Source: Fasciolopsis buskii (Eukaryota; Platyhelminthes; Trematoda; Plagiorchiida; Fasciolidae). Taken from it: a stretch of DNA of 64,000 nt. The stretch covers positions 1 to 64,000 of the forward strand of contig LUCM01009136.1 in assembly GCA_008360955.1 (NCBI GenBank), given 5' to 3'. This document shows positions 28,672 to 41,500 of the stretch, in pieces (positions within the stretch are counted from its first letter, which is position 1; each line of letters starts with the position of its first letter). A program made the position numbers and the translations under genes. The notes beneath the pieces are model-generated. The model saw nothing but the letters and a program-made list of their open reading frames with translations. It did not search any database and was not told the origin of the DNA.

Positions 28672-29525
28672 TCAGTGNNNNNNNNNNAAAAAAGAAGTCG
28701 GCATGAATGGATTGGCAAATATCAAGGAACTAACCTCTCGGCTCCGGACTCTCTTGATCAATCTCGTCCTCGTCACTTGAATCATGTGCCCCACGTTCGA
28801 CAACGGTGTTACGAAATTTCTTGGACAAATACAACGGTTGATAGAAATCCCCGATCAGATTTTTGATCATGCGACCAATATCGCGAAGCATAACCCAATC
28901 CATTTTATAGATTCGTGCATGTTTCCACAACTGTTGAAATAGTCCCGATTTGTAGTCCTGATGTGGGTGGACAGGAAAGAAAGACTGAAATGACAGCAGT
29001 TACTGGAAGAACTCTCAATAGGTCACGGTGGGCATAGCTTGAATCGGTATTGGAAATCTCGAAAACTACTTTTTTATGTCCCCAGGGTTCGAATCCGGGT
29101 GATGGATGATTTGTGTTAGCACTGGGTCAGTATATGAGAGGGATTCTGCTATGCAAACATCGGAAGAAGAGTAGCAGTGTTCAGTTTACTTCAGGCAGTC
29201 ACATGAATTGACCAGCCTATGGATGAACATACACTCGTTCATCCACCATCTCCGCATTCTTGGCATTCTAGAAGGCTTAAGAAGACACGGAACTGAGGTT
29301 ACTCATACTCGATGATCCGGATCGTACTGACCAACCAGACTTCGCTATGCACCGAATGCCCTCCTTTGACCACATTTTGGTGGTCGCACGGCATACCCCA
29401 ACATCCGGCTCCGTTCTGTGACTACCTTCAGGTGGATAGACTAATGTTATATATATATATATATATGAGTGAAAATATCTGCAGCTCAGGTTGCATATTT
29501 TTAGAGTTGAGAAGGCGTACACTGA

Positions 29526-29569
<44 letters not shown>

Positions 29570-32500
29570 CCTTCGCAAATCCGAGGGTGTAGCACAAGGT
29601 TGAACCATCAAATATCCCCATGGATGTATAAAAAAGCCCCTTTAGATTAATGAATCCCAGAGACTCTAATCATATGAACGAAATAATCTACGTGTCAAAG
29701 AATGCGTGCCAGCGAGGAATTTTGCAGACTCGTCACTTCTGCCTGAAGTAAAATAACTATTTTAAGCAACAACACAGGAATCGCTCATTGCGCTGTATCC
29801 TTATGATGTTTTATCAAAAATGTACTGGATCAAATGCATCATTCGGGCCGTGCTTTTCGTTTTGTCGCCAGGACGACAGATGCAACTTCCCGATAATCAG
29901 AAATATTCCAATGGAATTTACGGCTGGTATTAACTCGTTACCGGTTGAATTAGGCTTATTGAAAAGCTATTTGGTCCACTGACATAGTAAACTGACATAG
30001 TAAACATAGTAAAATTATCTACTGTATGTTATTATTTATTGGTCGATATTCATGGTTTCACGGCGAATTTAACCGGAATGAATTAAGCCGCTCTGCAAGA
30101 AATCCGACTTAGGCAATGAAGCCGGACTAGGTAGATTTTCTTTAGCTTGCCTACTGACAAAGCCCCGAGTAGTTCAGTACGGATTGGAGATTAAATGACT
30201 GTTGCATAATTTAAGGCGTACATCGTACAGCTGTTTAGAAATTATTAGGAATCATAAAGAGTGTATATCCACGATTCTGGAATTAGGACATGAGCCCAAG
30301 AAGAGGAGTTTTGAGTCAGTCGTCAGATCCATCATGCAACGGAGCCGGACTCCGGATGAGTTATTCCACATTCAATCTAGGCGGCGTAGCACCTATTCGT
30401 TATTGGGCCGTTTATGAAGCGAGACGAATTGTCTTGTGTGATACCCAGTGGTGCTGAACATAGATGAACTAAAGTGAGAAACCACGATATGCTTTGAGTT
30501 CGCGCATGAATAAAGACAAGTGACATGTTGTAGATAGATTACCAAGTGTCAGAACCTTAAAATGATTTGCCCGATCCCGGTACATTTTTATAGGTGTCTG
30601 ATCTAGGAATGCTGACATTCATCCCGTGGTTCATATACTCATACATTTCTAATCTGAGTTGATATCCGAACTGCATCCCAACTGCCCCGTTGTTTTGCTA
30701 CTACGGAACCCCAACTAACAACCGGTTGGACGAAGGGCGCGAAGTTTGATATTACACCTCTGGAATACACCTGCGGCCCGTCTACTCAAGATTAATAACA
30801 CCAGAGAGCTTCCCATTGTGTGGGGAAACCGACTGGAACCTTGTGAGACGTGGTAGGTCGCCGTCGACTATGCCGGCTGGCTATTTCACATGCCTTGCCC
30901 TTCTATCAGGCTGTCTTTCTGAGAGTCACTTCCTAATTGTTAAGGCACCGATTTATTTGGTCATACCGATTTGGAATTTCTGTGCAAATCCCCAGGAAAT
31001 GCAGAAACTACAAAATCTGGTGGCAGTGAAACCTTGTTCGCAGCGTTTGCCGTTGGGCTACAAATAACACAAAATGGAAGCGAAGACTTTGGCTTGATCA
31101 TTTATATAGCTGTGACAAAACCAACGCAAATCTAATTGTCGTGTATTCGGCTGACATAATGAGAAACCACAAGGTGTCACGAACAAGCTAGTTTTCAGTT
31201 ATTTGTAATCGTGCCACTTCATAATGTTAGACATAATTTACCATAAATGAGAAGGGGGATGTTGGATTACGGTTCGAGTAGCCAGAACACCCACTTTTGT
31301 GTGTGTGCACGGCTATGAAACGGGTGGCGATCGAAATTATCAATTGGGAAGATGCGATTCACACCCATGACCCAGATCTGTATGGTATCCGAGAGACTTT
31401 CGGGGTTGGCAAGTAGGTCAGAGAAGCTTCAGTGGTTGCACGTACTGCTTTTAGGCATACAACGGGAGACCGTAGAGATGAATCCACACGGTCTCAGCTG
31501 CAGATAAGATCCAGGACTTCGCCAGTCTTGATAATCCAATGTCTATCGAACCAGTGCAGGCTTGTTCAAGCGCTAACGAGAACCGGTGACGTTTCTGAAG
31601 ACGTTTACACAAAGTCCAAAAAAGCAATATTTTTATGATCATAAAATGCAATTCTAGTTGTTTTTTGGTCAATACATGAAGTGTGTAGTCGTGTATTCAT
31701 TATGCGTATCAATGTCATTCAAATGACCGCAGATGACGATGCACGGAGAGAAGAAGGTATACAAACAAGGAATCAGGGTGAAGGGCGCAAAATTTAGTAG
31801 GCCAATATAGAATGTAAACAGCAATACAAACGGAATAGAAATCATACCTAATGTAATAAAAATAACACGTATAATCTTACTGTTTTCTTTAAAAATTCCG
31901 TATAAAGGCGTTCCAACGTGTGAACAGAGAGAAATTCTTCCAGATTGAAACCGTTCTCCAATAAGAGGCTTACAAAATCGTTCTGGTCGTTCAGAATGAC
32001 TGTGAACATGAAATCGTCCAAACCGTTGCGCTGAATGGCCGGCCGTGGGGAACGGAATACAGAGTAGGACGAATGACCAAGCAGTAAATATTCAAAGCCA
32101 ATTAATAAAGCTCGTTAGATCTAAGTCATTCGGTCGGGAATGTCAGATTTCAACGGCGTTGTGTATAATGGGTCCAAGGTCTCGAGACATTAGGATTTGA
32201 GAGAATTCATCATTAAGCACCAATACCCAAATAATTATTGAAGAACAATGGAACCACTGTGCACATCTTTTATTTGGTCTGTTTGCGGTCCTCATAAGTG
32301 TTTATTCACTGCACCCAAACCGACACACGAACCTGAAGTGAACGAATGTGATCTTTGTATACTAATCTTTAATCTGTTCGGTTAAGCTATCAACAGTGGA
32401 TGGAACATCCACGCCGTACGCTAAGACGTCCAGATATTTCACGTTACGGGATCGACTCTCCTATGGGAAACGGAAACGTCGAGAATAACCTTATAGGGAT

Positions 32501-35500
32501 TCGGTGATCGATAGTCTTATTTGGAATGCGAAATCCAGCGACCATTAAGAGGGCCATATCAAGTAGTATGGATGTTCCAATAGACTAGTGGGAGTCAACC
32601 CACGGAGGTAAATTGTTCGATCCGTCATCTGTGTAGCCTTGGATCTGCGTCCCATTTCGTGCTCAATGGATATGCAAAGTCAATTGTTCACAAGGGTGCC
32701 ACCGTTGATTCCCAGTGCTGAATTGTCCATATTAACATGATGAGTTCTTCGAAAATCGCATCTGATCTCCCATTAGTGGAATACCGCTACTTAACATGAT
32801 ACGTGCAAGCCGTATTACAGCAAATTTTTGAAAGAAACATCTCTACCGTGTAAACATACAAATTCGATAACCTGTGACTGCGAAAATGGTGAAAAGCAAT
32901 CGTTCCCGGATAACCCAGCGGACTTTCACCGGTTACGGAGGCCTAGCTCTAGAAAAAAATCGTGACGAAGACAAAAGTGTGAAAAGACTAGGCTGTGGAA
33001 AAATCTAACAAAACGAACGAGTTTTGCGATAAACCCATACGGCGGGTGTCCAGCACTTCAACATGAATGCCGCGGGTTCGAATACCACACCCGCGGTCAG
33101 TTCTCTCGCTTGACAGCCCTCCTGTTGGCTGTGATCTACGTCCTGGAAGACTTTTACATCGTGATTTCATCAATAAAGGAATTAGAAAAATGCATGAAAA
33201 GACCTCGGTACGTAAATTCGAAGACCTACATCAAACTGGGAGTCTCGGCATCAGTTAATGCACAACAACAAGGGCCAGGTTAGAGAGCTTTAGTTTGTTA
33301 TTAATTGTATTTAATTATTTACATGTAAAATGGTTAGTTGATATCCAGTGAATAAAACGTTTGCTGCAGAGCCTGTTTGCTCATACCATGTGCTCGGAAT
33401 AATTTGGCTCGTACCTTCAACCATCCACTTTATTGTGAGCATCCATTTGCATTTATGGAGAACGAGCCAGATGCCAAAGGACCGGTTATCCAAGAGCATC
33501 TAACCCAAAATTTGACAAGAACGCCCGGGACTTCTGATTCTCACTTCCCCGTTCACATAAGGCCAGAACAAGAAAAACAGGCGTCAATTGCATATGCCAT
33601 TGTTTCACGTAACCGATATAAACGATTACTAGGGTTTATTCATAGGCATCGCCCATGAATCACATCAGGTTCAACGGATGTACTCCAAACAGTGGAGTGT
33701 TCGACTATGAACCAAGTTGTCATTATCCGATAGTCGGTAAGCACAGCTCGGCACATATAACTTCAGTTTTCTTCTGATTTGATCTGAACTCATTTAAAAA
33801 AATCTCATTGTTGTGTTTTGCTTACTATTCTGTACGAGGAAGGACAACGTTGACCCTCTGCTTTACTTACGTCAATTACCAGGATATTCAAATAAATTTC
33901 GTAGCCAATAAACAGCACTGATTACTATATGCATGCCAACAATCGTTGGACTGCTAAGAATATCAAGCTAACTGACTCTGACAGGTTAATCAGTTGATTT
34001 TTGAATTGATTATTTAAATGACCAGGTTGACCCACTGACTGAGTGAGCCAATGGCCGATTCGTTAATTGATATAGTCAACGGGTGAATCCGATTTTTGAA
34101 CGGATGAGTGAACGTCAGACTACAAAAAATAAGCAAAATAAAACCTGAAGACTGCACTAAAAACACTACCAAACTTCCAATGCATTACCTTCCATCGTTT
34201 TCCCTCAAGAAAGATTTTTGTTCGGGCGATATCAGCTCGGTTTAACCGAATGGCGATTTCAAGTTGATCCAAATTGAGCTCGTTTCGTGGGGTATCCAGA
34301 CCGGCTGAAATTTAAATGACAAAATGTCACTGGATGCTCAAACACGCTGTTTGAATGCTATTATGATCACCCAAGGCGTGGGCACGCGTGGATATTATAA
34401 ACGAAAACGAAGCCAGCTACTCATGAGTAGTAGCAGCATATATGAGAATAAAGGGTAACTCCACTAAACGCGTTTTGACGGGAGGCATACTCATGTGTAT
34501 CGTGCGTAACTTCGACTGGGAACTACTCAGTTAATGCAATCCTCGAAATAAATATAATTTAATTAGTTTATTCCTAGTGTTTCAGTTAACTTTTGACAGA
34601 AAATATCCATTTTTTGAGGATGCATACACGATCATCACAGTTATTTTGCGCCATGTTAAGTTGCATTAACTTCACTGACGACTGGATTGTAAACAGGAAA
34701 TTGAAATGCAAACGAAATTATCATAACAGCGAAGTTGAACCGGTTGACTCCGATAAATTTAGTGCTCAGTTTACTCAATCACCTTGATGATAATGATAGT
34801 TGGAGAAGGGAAAAGCACCTTCTATTCAACATTTAGGCTTGAGTACATAGTGAGGTAAATCCAACTGGTCAACTGACGACTAGTCACGGCCAACTCCTAA
34901 TTAGCAACGATCGTTTGCAACACGGCCCTATGCAACACAAGAGCTGCGAAAAAATCATTTCATAAAGTGACACTGTTTTTTAAACTTTCTTCTGTTTGTT
35001 TTAGCCAAATAAAAAAGCAACGGAAAATCTTCCTGTATGTTGTTGGATATTAAGCCACTCAGTTGAGGTGTTTGTATGTCTTGGATGTCTGCGTGCCGAG
35101 GCTGACTCGGTCTAGGATTCAGAATTCTGACAACTTTTGATAACCTGAGTGAAGACCAATTTCCCCTACGCATCTGCGCCGGAGATAATTTACGCGTCTT
35201 GCGTATGTTCCGCCATTACGTCTGATAACATTCACTATTCATTGCTGAACAGCGCCAAGAATACACACGGGATCGTCCGCTTTGAAATACGACCTCTTCT
35301 TTCTCTAACCTGTAGAGATAACTGCCATGGTTGCAACAAGTAGTGTTCTCAAATGTCTTTCCGAAAATAGTTCACTCGGCGAACTAGCATCTGGTGAGGA
35401 TGAGTGGGGTGTCGGGCTATAAGACCGCAAGAAACGGATGTGAAGACTCTCTCTTCCTTATTACTTTTGAATAGCTCGGCTGACTGTGTCCGCGAGCCAT

Positions 35501-38500
35501 CCTGCTTATCGATTTGATTGTAGGTGGTACACGGGACTGATGAACTAAGGAGTACTAAATGGTATTTATTATCCATGATAGTAGTTCCAGGAACTTCGAA
35601 TTGAGCGCAGCGACTATTGAATGTCATTGTTGTGGTGGATGGGTATATCTGAGTCACTGGAACTATTTCGGGCCATTTCGAACAGGTATCAACGATGATT
35701 AAAGAGTACTGATTGTTCATAAACGTTACCCCTGCCGATTTGTACCCAAGCCAAAAAAGATGCAAGCCTGGTGTAAAACTCATAATTCCCAGGTGACCTG
35801 GTCTTTATTACGCGTCACGCGCATCTGCGTTCAAAACTAACAATTTCGGAATCTATGTGCTCAGTACGCGTAAGAATGGGCAATAGCTTTCACCTGTAGC
35901 ATTCATGGATGAAGTGTGCGTGTGTGTGTGTGACTGGTGAACAAACTTGGTTCTAACACATCTTGGAATTCTCACGTGATTGTACAACATCAGATCATCA
36001 CTTACGATTACTAGTGTTTCCTTGTGTCGGTAGAACTGTCTGATCTCACGGTCAGTAATTGTGATTGGTCGACTGTTTAACAAATGACCTTCTGCTTTAT
36101 TCGATCGATATGAGACGAATTGTTAATGGGACCGAAAGTGCCTGGTAAACCGCATGTGGAGTTCTAAAACACGTGAATGACCATGGTTGAAATAACCACC
36201 TCATCATCTGAGTAACTTTGTGGCACTACGGGTAGTCAGACACGATAACGTATCAGGGTGAATATGTTGCGTGTAGAAAAACCTCAATCTATTCGCAAAT
36301 GCGCTCAACGCCATAATCCATTTGCCGTTGGGATAGATCCGCCCTTCCCGAGTAAAAAAATCGCACTTGGCAGTTTTTGGCCCGTGCACAATGTGAATCG
36401 ACGCCCCTGAACCATTTTGCGAAACTCTTTAACCAGGAAAAATTTAACGACGTCACGTCTATTTTTGTCTGGCTGTACTTTTTCTAGGCGGTGGTTTGTG
36501 TACAAGACATTCCGTCTTCGGAATACCGTTGGGAAATGTTTGTTACAAAACGACACCCATCCCATAGTCACTGTGATATTGGCTGCAGCAAGGATAGGAA
36601 GATGAAGATTGTAACTTGTCAGTACATGGTAGAAGTTATAAATATTTCTGATTTTCTCACGTTCTTTGGCGCTTTGGCTACCCGAACCAAGAAGGCTGTT
36701 CAACGGGACACTTAACGAGCGCATGTTTGATACTAAATTGCTATACTAGTTCACCATGTTTAAGAGGAATTGCAATGTCGATCAAATTCAGAAGTGCTGA
36801 TGTTTTACCCAAATCTGGCCTTCCACTACTAACATCTATTACATTGCTGAGATGGCTGATACGCAATTAGCAGATAGAGACCTATTCACCATTTGAACGG
36901 GGAAATTCCGATATTACTAAGACCTCTATCACTTGTGCGCGATGTTCATCGGCTGAATGCTGTCTTCCACGTATTATGTCATGAAATAAGACAGACCACA
37001 GAGTACGGTGTCCATAATTCGTCGAAACGTGACGGCGGCACACTTATCGCAGAGTTTAATTCTGCTATACTTATGCAAGCCTCTATCGGTGTTACCCGTC
37101 AGTAGCTCCTTATGCAATTCTTCCACTTCGTATCTGAAATTCTCGTTTGGCAAAAAGATCTTCTGGGATTGACAATAGGTACTGGTGCGTCTTAATAGTT
37201 TTACTCAAACTAGTCGAGAAATCACTGCAATTGCAGACGAGGCCGTTTGCTGTATTCATGACCACGATTAGAGCAGTCCAAGCAAAAAGTGCTGGATAAA
37301 CAATCGATAGTCCGTGGAAATTTTTGGCGCACTGTGTAAGGAGATAGAGCTCCGATTTTAGTGAAGATGTGACTTAACTCCCACAAACAAGTTAAGCTTC
37401 GGTCCGGTTATCACGCCGAGATACTACTTATTGGAAATTGGTAAATTAGCAGAACAGTACAAAGTGGAACAAGAATGGAAAAGTCAAGAAAATCAGAGTG
37501 TTCGGTGCATTTCACGAAAAAAAAGAGTAGAACGGCATCATATTTCCAGGGATAGGTAGCCGAACTGTGTGTGGACAACCGTTCCGAAAGCTGTGTAACG
37601 TCATTTCTCGAGGGTTGAAATCAAGAACTACACCGACTGCATTTTTAGTAGGCCAAATAGACTTTTTTCATCGGTTGAATTTCAAAGATGCCTAAAGTGA
37701 AACTGGAAACGGTGACTTTAGGGTACGTTGTGGGATACCATGAGTACAGGTCACAAGTTACCATTATAACGAGTGAACTGTTCATGATTACAGAAATAAT
37801 CAGTCACCAGAGAAATAAGGCGAGGCTCGCTAACCGAATAGGAGACAAAGGAACTCTTGGTCGATTCGTCCTGACACAATCAGAAGCGTCACTGTGGTCA
37901 CCAGACCAGAGTCCAACTGATTTGTTTTTTTTAATGCGCGATGAATGTGCAATACTAGAGCGGCAGAAGAATCACAGTGGATCTTGAGGATAAGTTGAAA
38001 AGCTAGTGGGGATCGGAAACAGCCAATGAGGCTTTGCAAATGGAAGAACAAGTGTTCTGAAGACGTCATGGTTACTAAGGTGCAGCGAATGGGACAGAAT
38101 TCGAAAGGAAAATTCGCGGGAACAGGTGTGATGGTTGTTGTCCGCCAGCAGTTGGGAGTTTTATTGACCTTCAGGCTCTGAATAAATAAGACGAAAAAAT
38201 AGACGGCCGTGTGACTTCCCACACTGCTTGAGTACTAAGGCATACAGACCATAAGGTCCAGAGGAGTTTTTTGAAGTGAAAGTTTAGTTCTCTGTAGACG
38301 TCTAGAGTTGACATGGAAAACGGAGCCACGTGTTATCAACCGTTCTTAACGGCTACGGAAATGCGAAGCTTGACGTCCACATCCACGGCTGGACCTCGGC
38401 ATCAATTTTCCAATAAACTGTAGATTTGTTGATACGGTAAATACTCACGGAAGTTGCGTGTGCTTAGGCAATTCAGTCTTCGTGGTCCAATCTGGATGGA

Positions 38501-41500
38501 TTATGTCCCGCTCGCGAGGTTGTGTAAGCTTTGTACTTAAAAAAACACGTTGTTTGTCGGTGATGAAAAATCTCATGACTCGGGGATGATAAACGTTAGT
38601 AGCCAATTTGAGTGAGCATCAATAAGAAGGTAAATGATGAGGCTGAATTTAAGACACACTTTAAGGTCAATCCCAAGACATGATCGATATCAACATCCGA
38701 GAATGAGAAAACATCTGACCTGTCTAATCATTTCATTCAACACATGTCATGCAAAACAATGTCTGTTGCGAACTTTCCAGTAGTCCAATTCAACGAAATG
38801 TTAAGGGTATGTGGGATTGTAAATAGTTGATTGTAGCGAGATCAGATGAACCGAGAGTAGGGAGCACTAAAGTGGAATGAAGCATTTTGATTATCAGTTA
38901 ACCAGACCGCGAGAAAGATGTGCGTGCAAGTTGAAAACCTAACAACGTAAACCAAGACCGGGACAATTGAAAGGACGGATGCCAAACGGATTCGCATCAC
39001 CGGAATTTATTAACGAAGAGTGTTGGCTTAATCAATCATAACGTGTGAAATGGGATCGGCAAATTCGTAGCTGCCATCTGTGGAAATTGTAAACGGCAAC
39101 TTGCGTAACCGAACTAAAACTGCTATAGCGATTTAATGTGGATTTAGCAACTGAGCCGTTTGTGTGCACTAGCCAGTGCGTGAACACAGTCCTAACGCGG
39201 TGACGCAAATAATCGTTGACATACAAATCGATGATACTACCGCCTTGCTTCCGTCAGGAAACGGAACGATCCCAGTGATTCCATCAACTTTAATTGCCTC
39301 GTTCTCGATGTCACTGAGAAGACGTTTTTTTGGAAAAATATGGTCCGTAGAAGAGAATGATCACGTGAATGAAGTACTACTCAATCGGAGATAAACAGTC
39401 TTTCCCAATCATCCCATAAGTTGTGTTCAAGTCGTTTACCATGTCCACTTAACCGGACCGCAATGTGTCATGTGCGACACTGCCTAGAATGTCCGCATAT
39501 GCTTTCCCACATATTGTTCGTCATCCGTCCAAAAAGACAGTCAGGCGAAGTTCTGTTGAACTCAACAACTTACTAAGATATGTTATCGAGTGTGGCATTA
39601 TTTCAACACCACAGCGATTTATGCCGTGAGGTCAAAAGGAACATCAAAAAGGGCCAGCTTGAGCCATCTTCCAAAAATTAGCCTTGTAGCACAACAGCGC
39701 GGAATAAGACAGACGCATCATGGACAGGCATGTGCATAGTCGATCCTAAACCAGTGCATGTTTTAAAGATTGAACAATAGGACCCCGCAAAACAACGGTG
39801 TTTAGGGTACTGCAGACCATACGAGACGTACGATCATAAATCAGATTTCATAACGATGCCACAGATGCCACACATGGGTGAATATTATTCAAGCGATTGT
39901 ACCCCACATGCAACCAGTTGCTGCGATGGAAACTTTCCAGCGATTCAACAATAAACGAACTCAATACACTCACTATAAGAACAAGGTTCAGTTTCGAGTT
40001 AATCCAGTCCGAAAACAGCATCTTCTAATTTGAAAATCCAATACACACACACCAGATATAACTGCACTAACGTTCAGATAATCGAGAAAAATCTGAAATT
40101 TACTCGGGTCATCACTTAGTAGCAAAACATCAACCGTATATTCCAACTCAAACAGATTCTCGTTCGAATAAATATCTACGTCAATAGTGTCACGTGAGAA
40201 TAAGGATTTTTCCATAAACATCCGAATGAAAAAGTTGAATAGCAAAGATGAAAGAGAACAACCATGACGAACACCAATTATCGTGGTGAATTCGGATGAA
40301 ACATCGATGTAAGCACGAAATCGGATTCGGCTGTTCCAATTCAGAGATTGGATAAGTGAAATGCATTTCTCTGACACAACCTACAGGGGCAGGCACGCAG
40401 CCCCAAACAACTTCATGATCGAGTGAGTAGAACAAAACGCCCAAATCGAGAAAGACTGATCGTGGATATGAGAAACATGTGTATATGTTCTACAATTTGT
40501 CGCAGAGTAAAAATTTAGTCAAAACAATTCGAACAGGATGGAAACCGGCCTGAATCTCACCCACACACATGTCCCGGATACTTGGTAATCCGAGGATGGT
40601 ACTATCCGGGAGAAGTTTGCGATTTTCACACGGGACTCATTCAACTTCATTATGAATCTGCACAATCACCGATTCATACCATTCCTCAGCAATATCTCTC
40701 ATTGTCCAGATTGGTCCAAGGAATTTTCTAACTCCAATATCAACAATTCAACACTGTCCTTGAAGAAGGACGCAAATAGCCTACCAAGTTCACCTGGTTT
40801 ATATCTTTTATAAAAATCTATCTCCCTGATCACCTCCATTTCGAGTGGCCGGCTGGCATCAATCTTCATTGGGTCGAAGGCTCACATTGGCCGTGGACCA
40901 AGTAAACTATCTTCTAAAGTATTCTGTTCATTCGCTCAATCAGATGCTCCCTGCAATGAATCACGGACAGGGTCACGGTCACGGTCAGGGTCCCATCGGA
41001 TTCCACAATCACCTCGCTAGTACTGCTAATCAGTTGATACACTTTGCGACTGCTGCCGATAGTCGCTGCCTTATCCGTGCACCCATACTCACCTACACAC
41101 CAATGCTCAATGTCATTTCTCGGACTCGCGGGCTCCTGATTAGTTCACGTCTCAGCGATCTACGCCTGTCATTATATGAAGCATACGGCGGACGGATTCA
41201 AGAGCATCTAACAGAGCAATCGAAGTCACGCATATCCGTCATTTCTGAGGTCTCAGTGACGATTTGTCCTGCGCGGTATTTGCCACTGAATGCCTGGATT
41301 CTTTGATCTGATCTGAATGTTTGCTCGGATCCTGGTAATTTTGTTGGCACGACAATCGCAACGAAATCTCACACTGGAATCGACGTCGGCGAGTATCACC
41401 CGAATCAGCCATGCCGAACAAGTGGCGTTCGTGTTGATGTGATTGGAAACTAGGCACAAACAAAATTGATCGAAGATCTACGCATGATCCGAGTCCACGG

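Noticed and set aside
32880..33190. Functional tRNA gene suggested by GGGTTCGAATACC
   Set aside because: No cloverleaf with matching acceptor and anticodon arms could be drawn; the sequence continues into a shared repeat body, so it is a SINE.
37688..38222. Possible Tc1/mariner transposase end (SLWSPDQSPTDLFFL)
   Set aside because: The resemblance to the 'WPxxSPDLNPIE' motif is short, with stops soon after and no upstream catalytic blocks or terminal repeats.
40845..41306. 153-codon open frame, repeated at 47667-48128 on the other strand
   Set aside because: It is antisense to the RTE LINE endonuclease-RT connection in both copies. Its duplication reflects the LINE pair, not a gene family.
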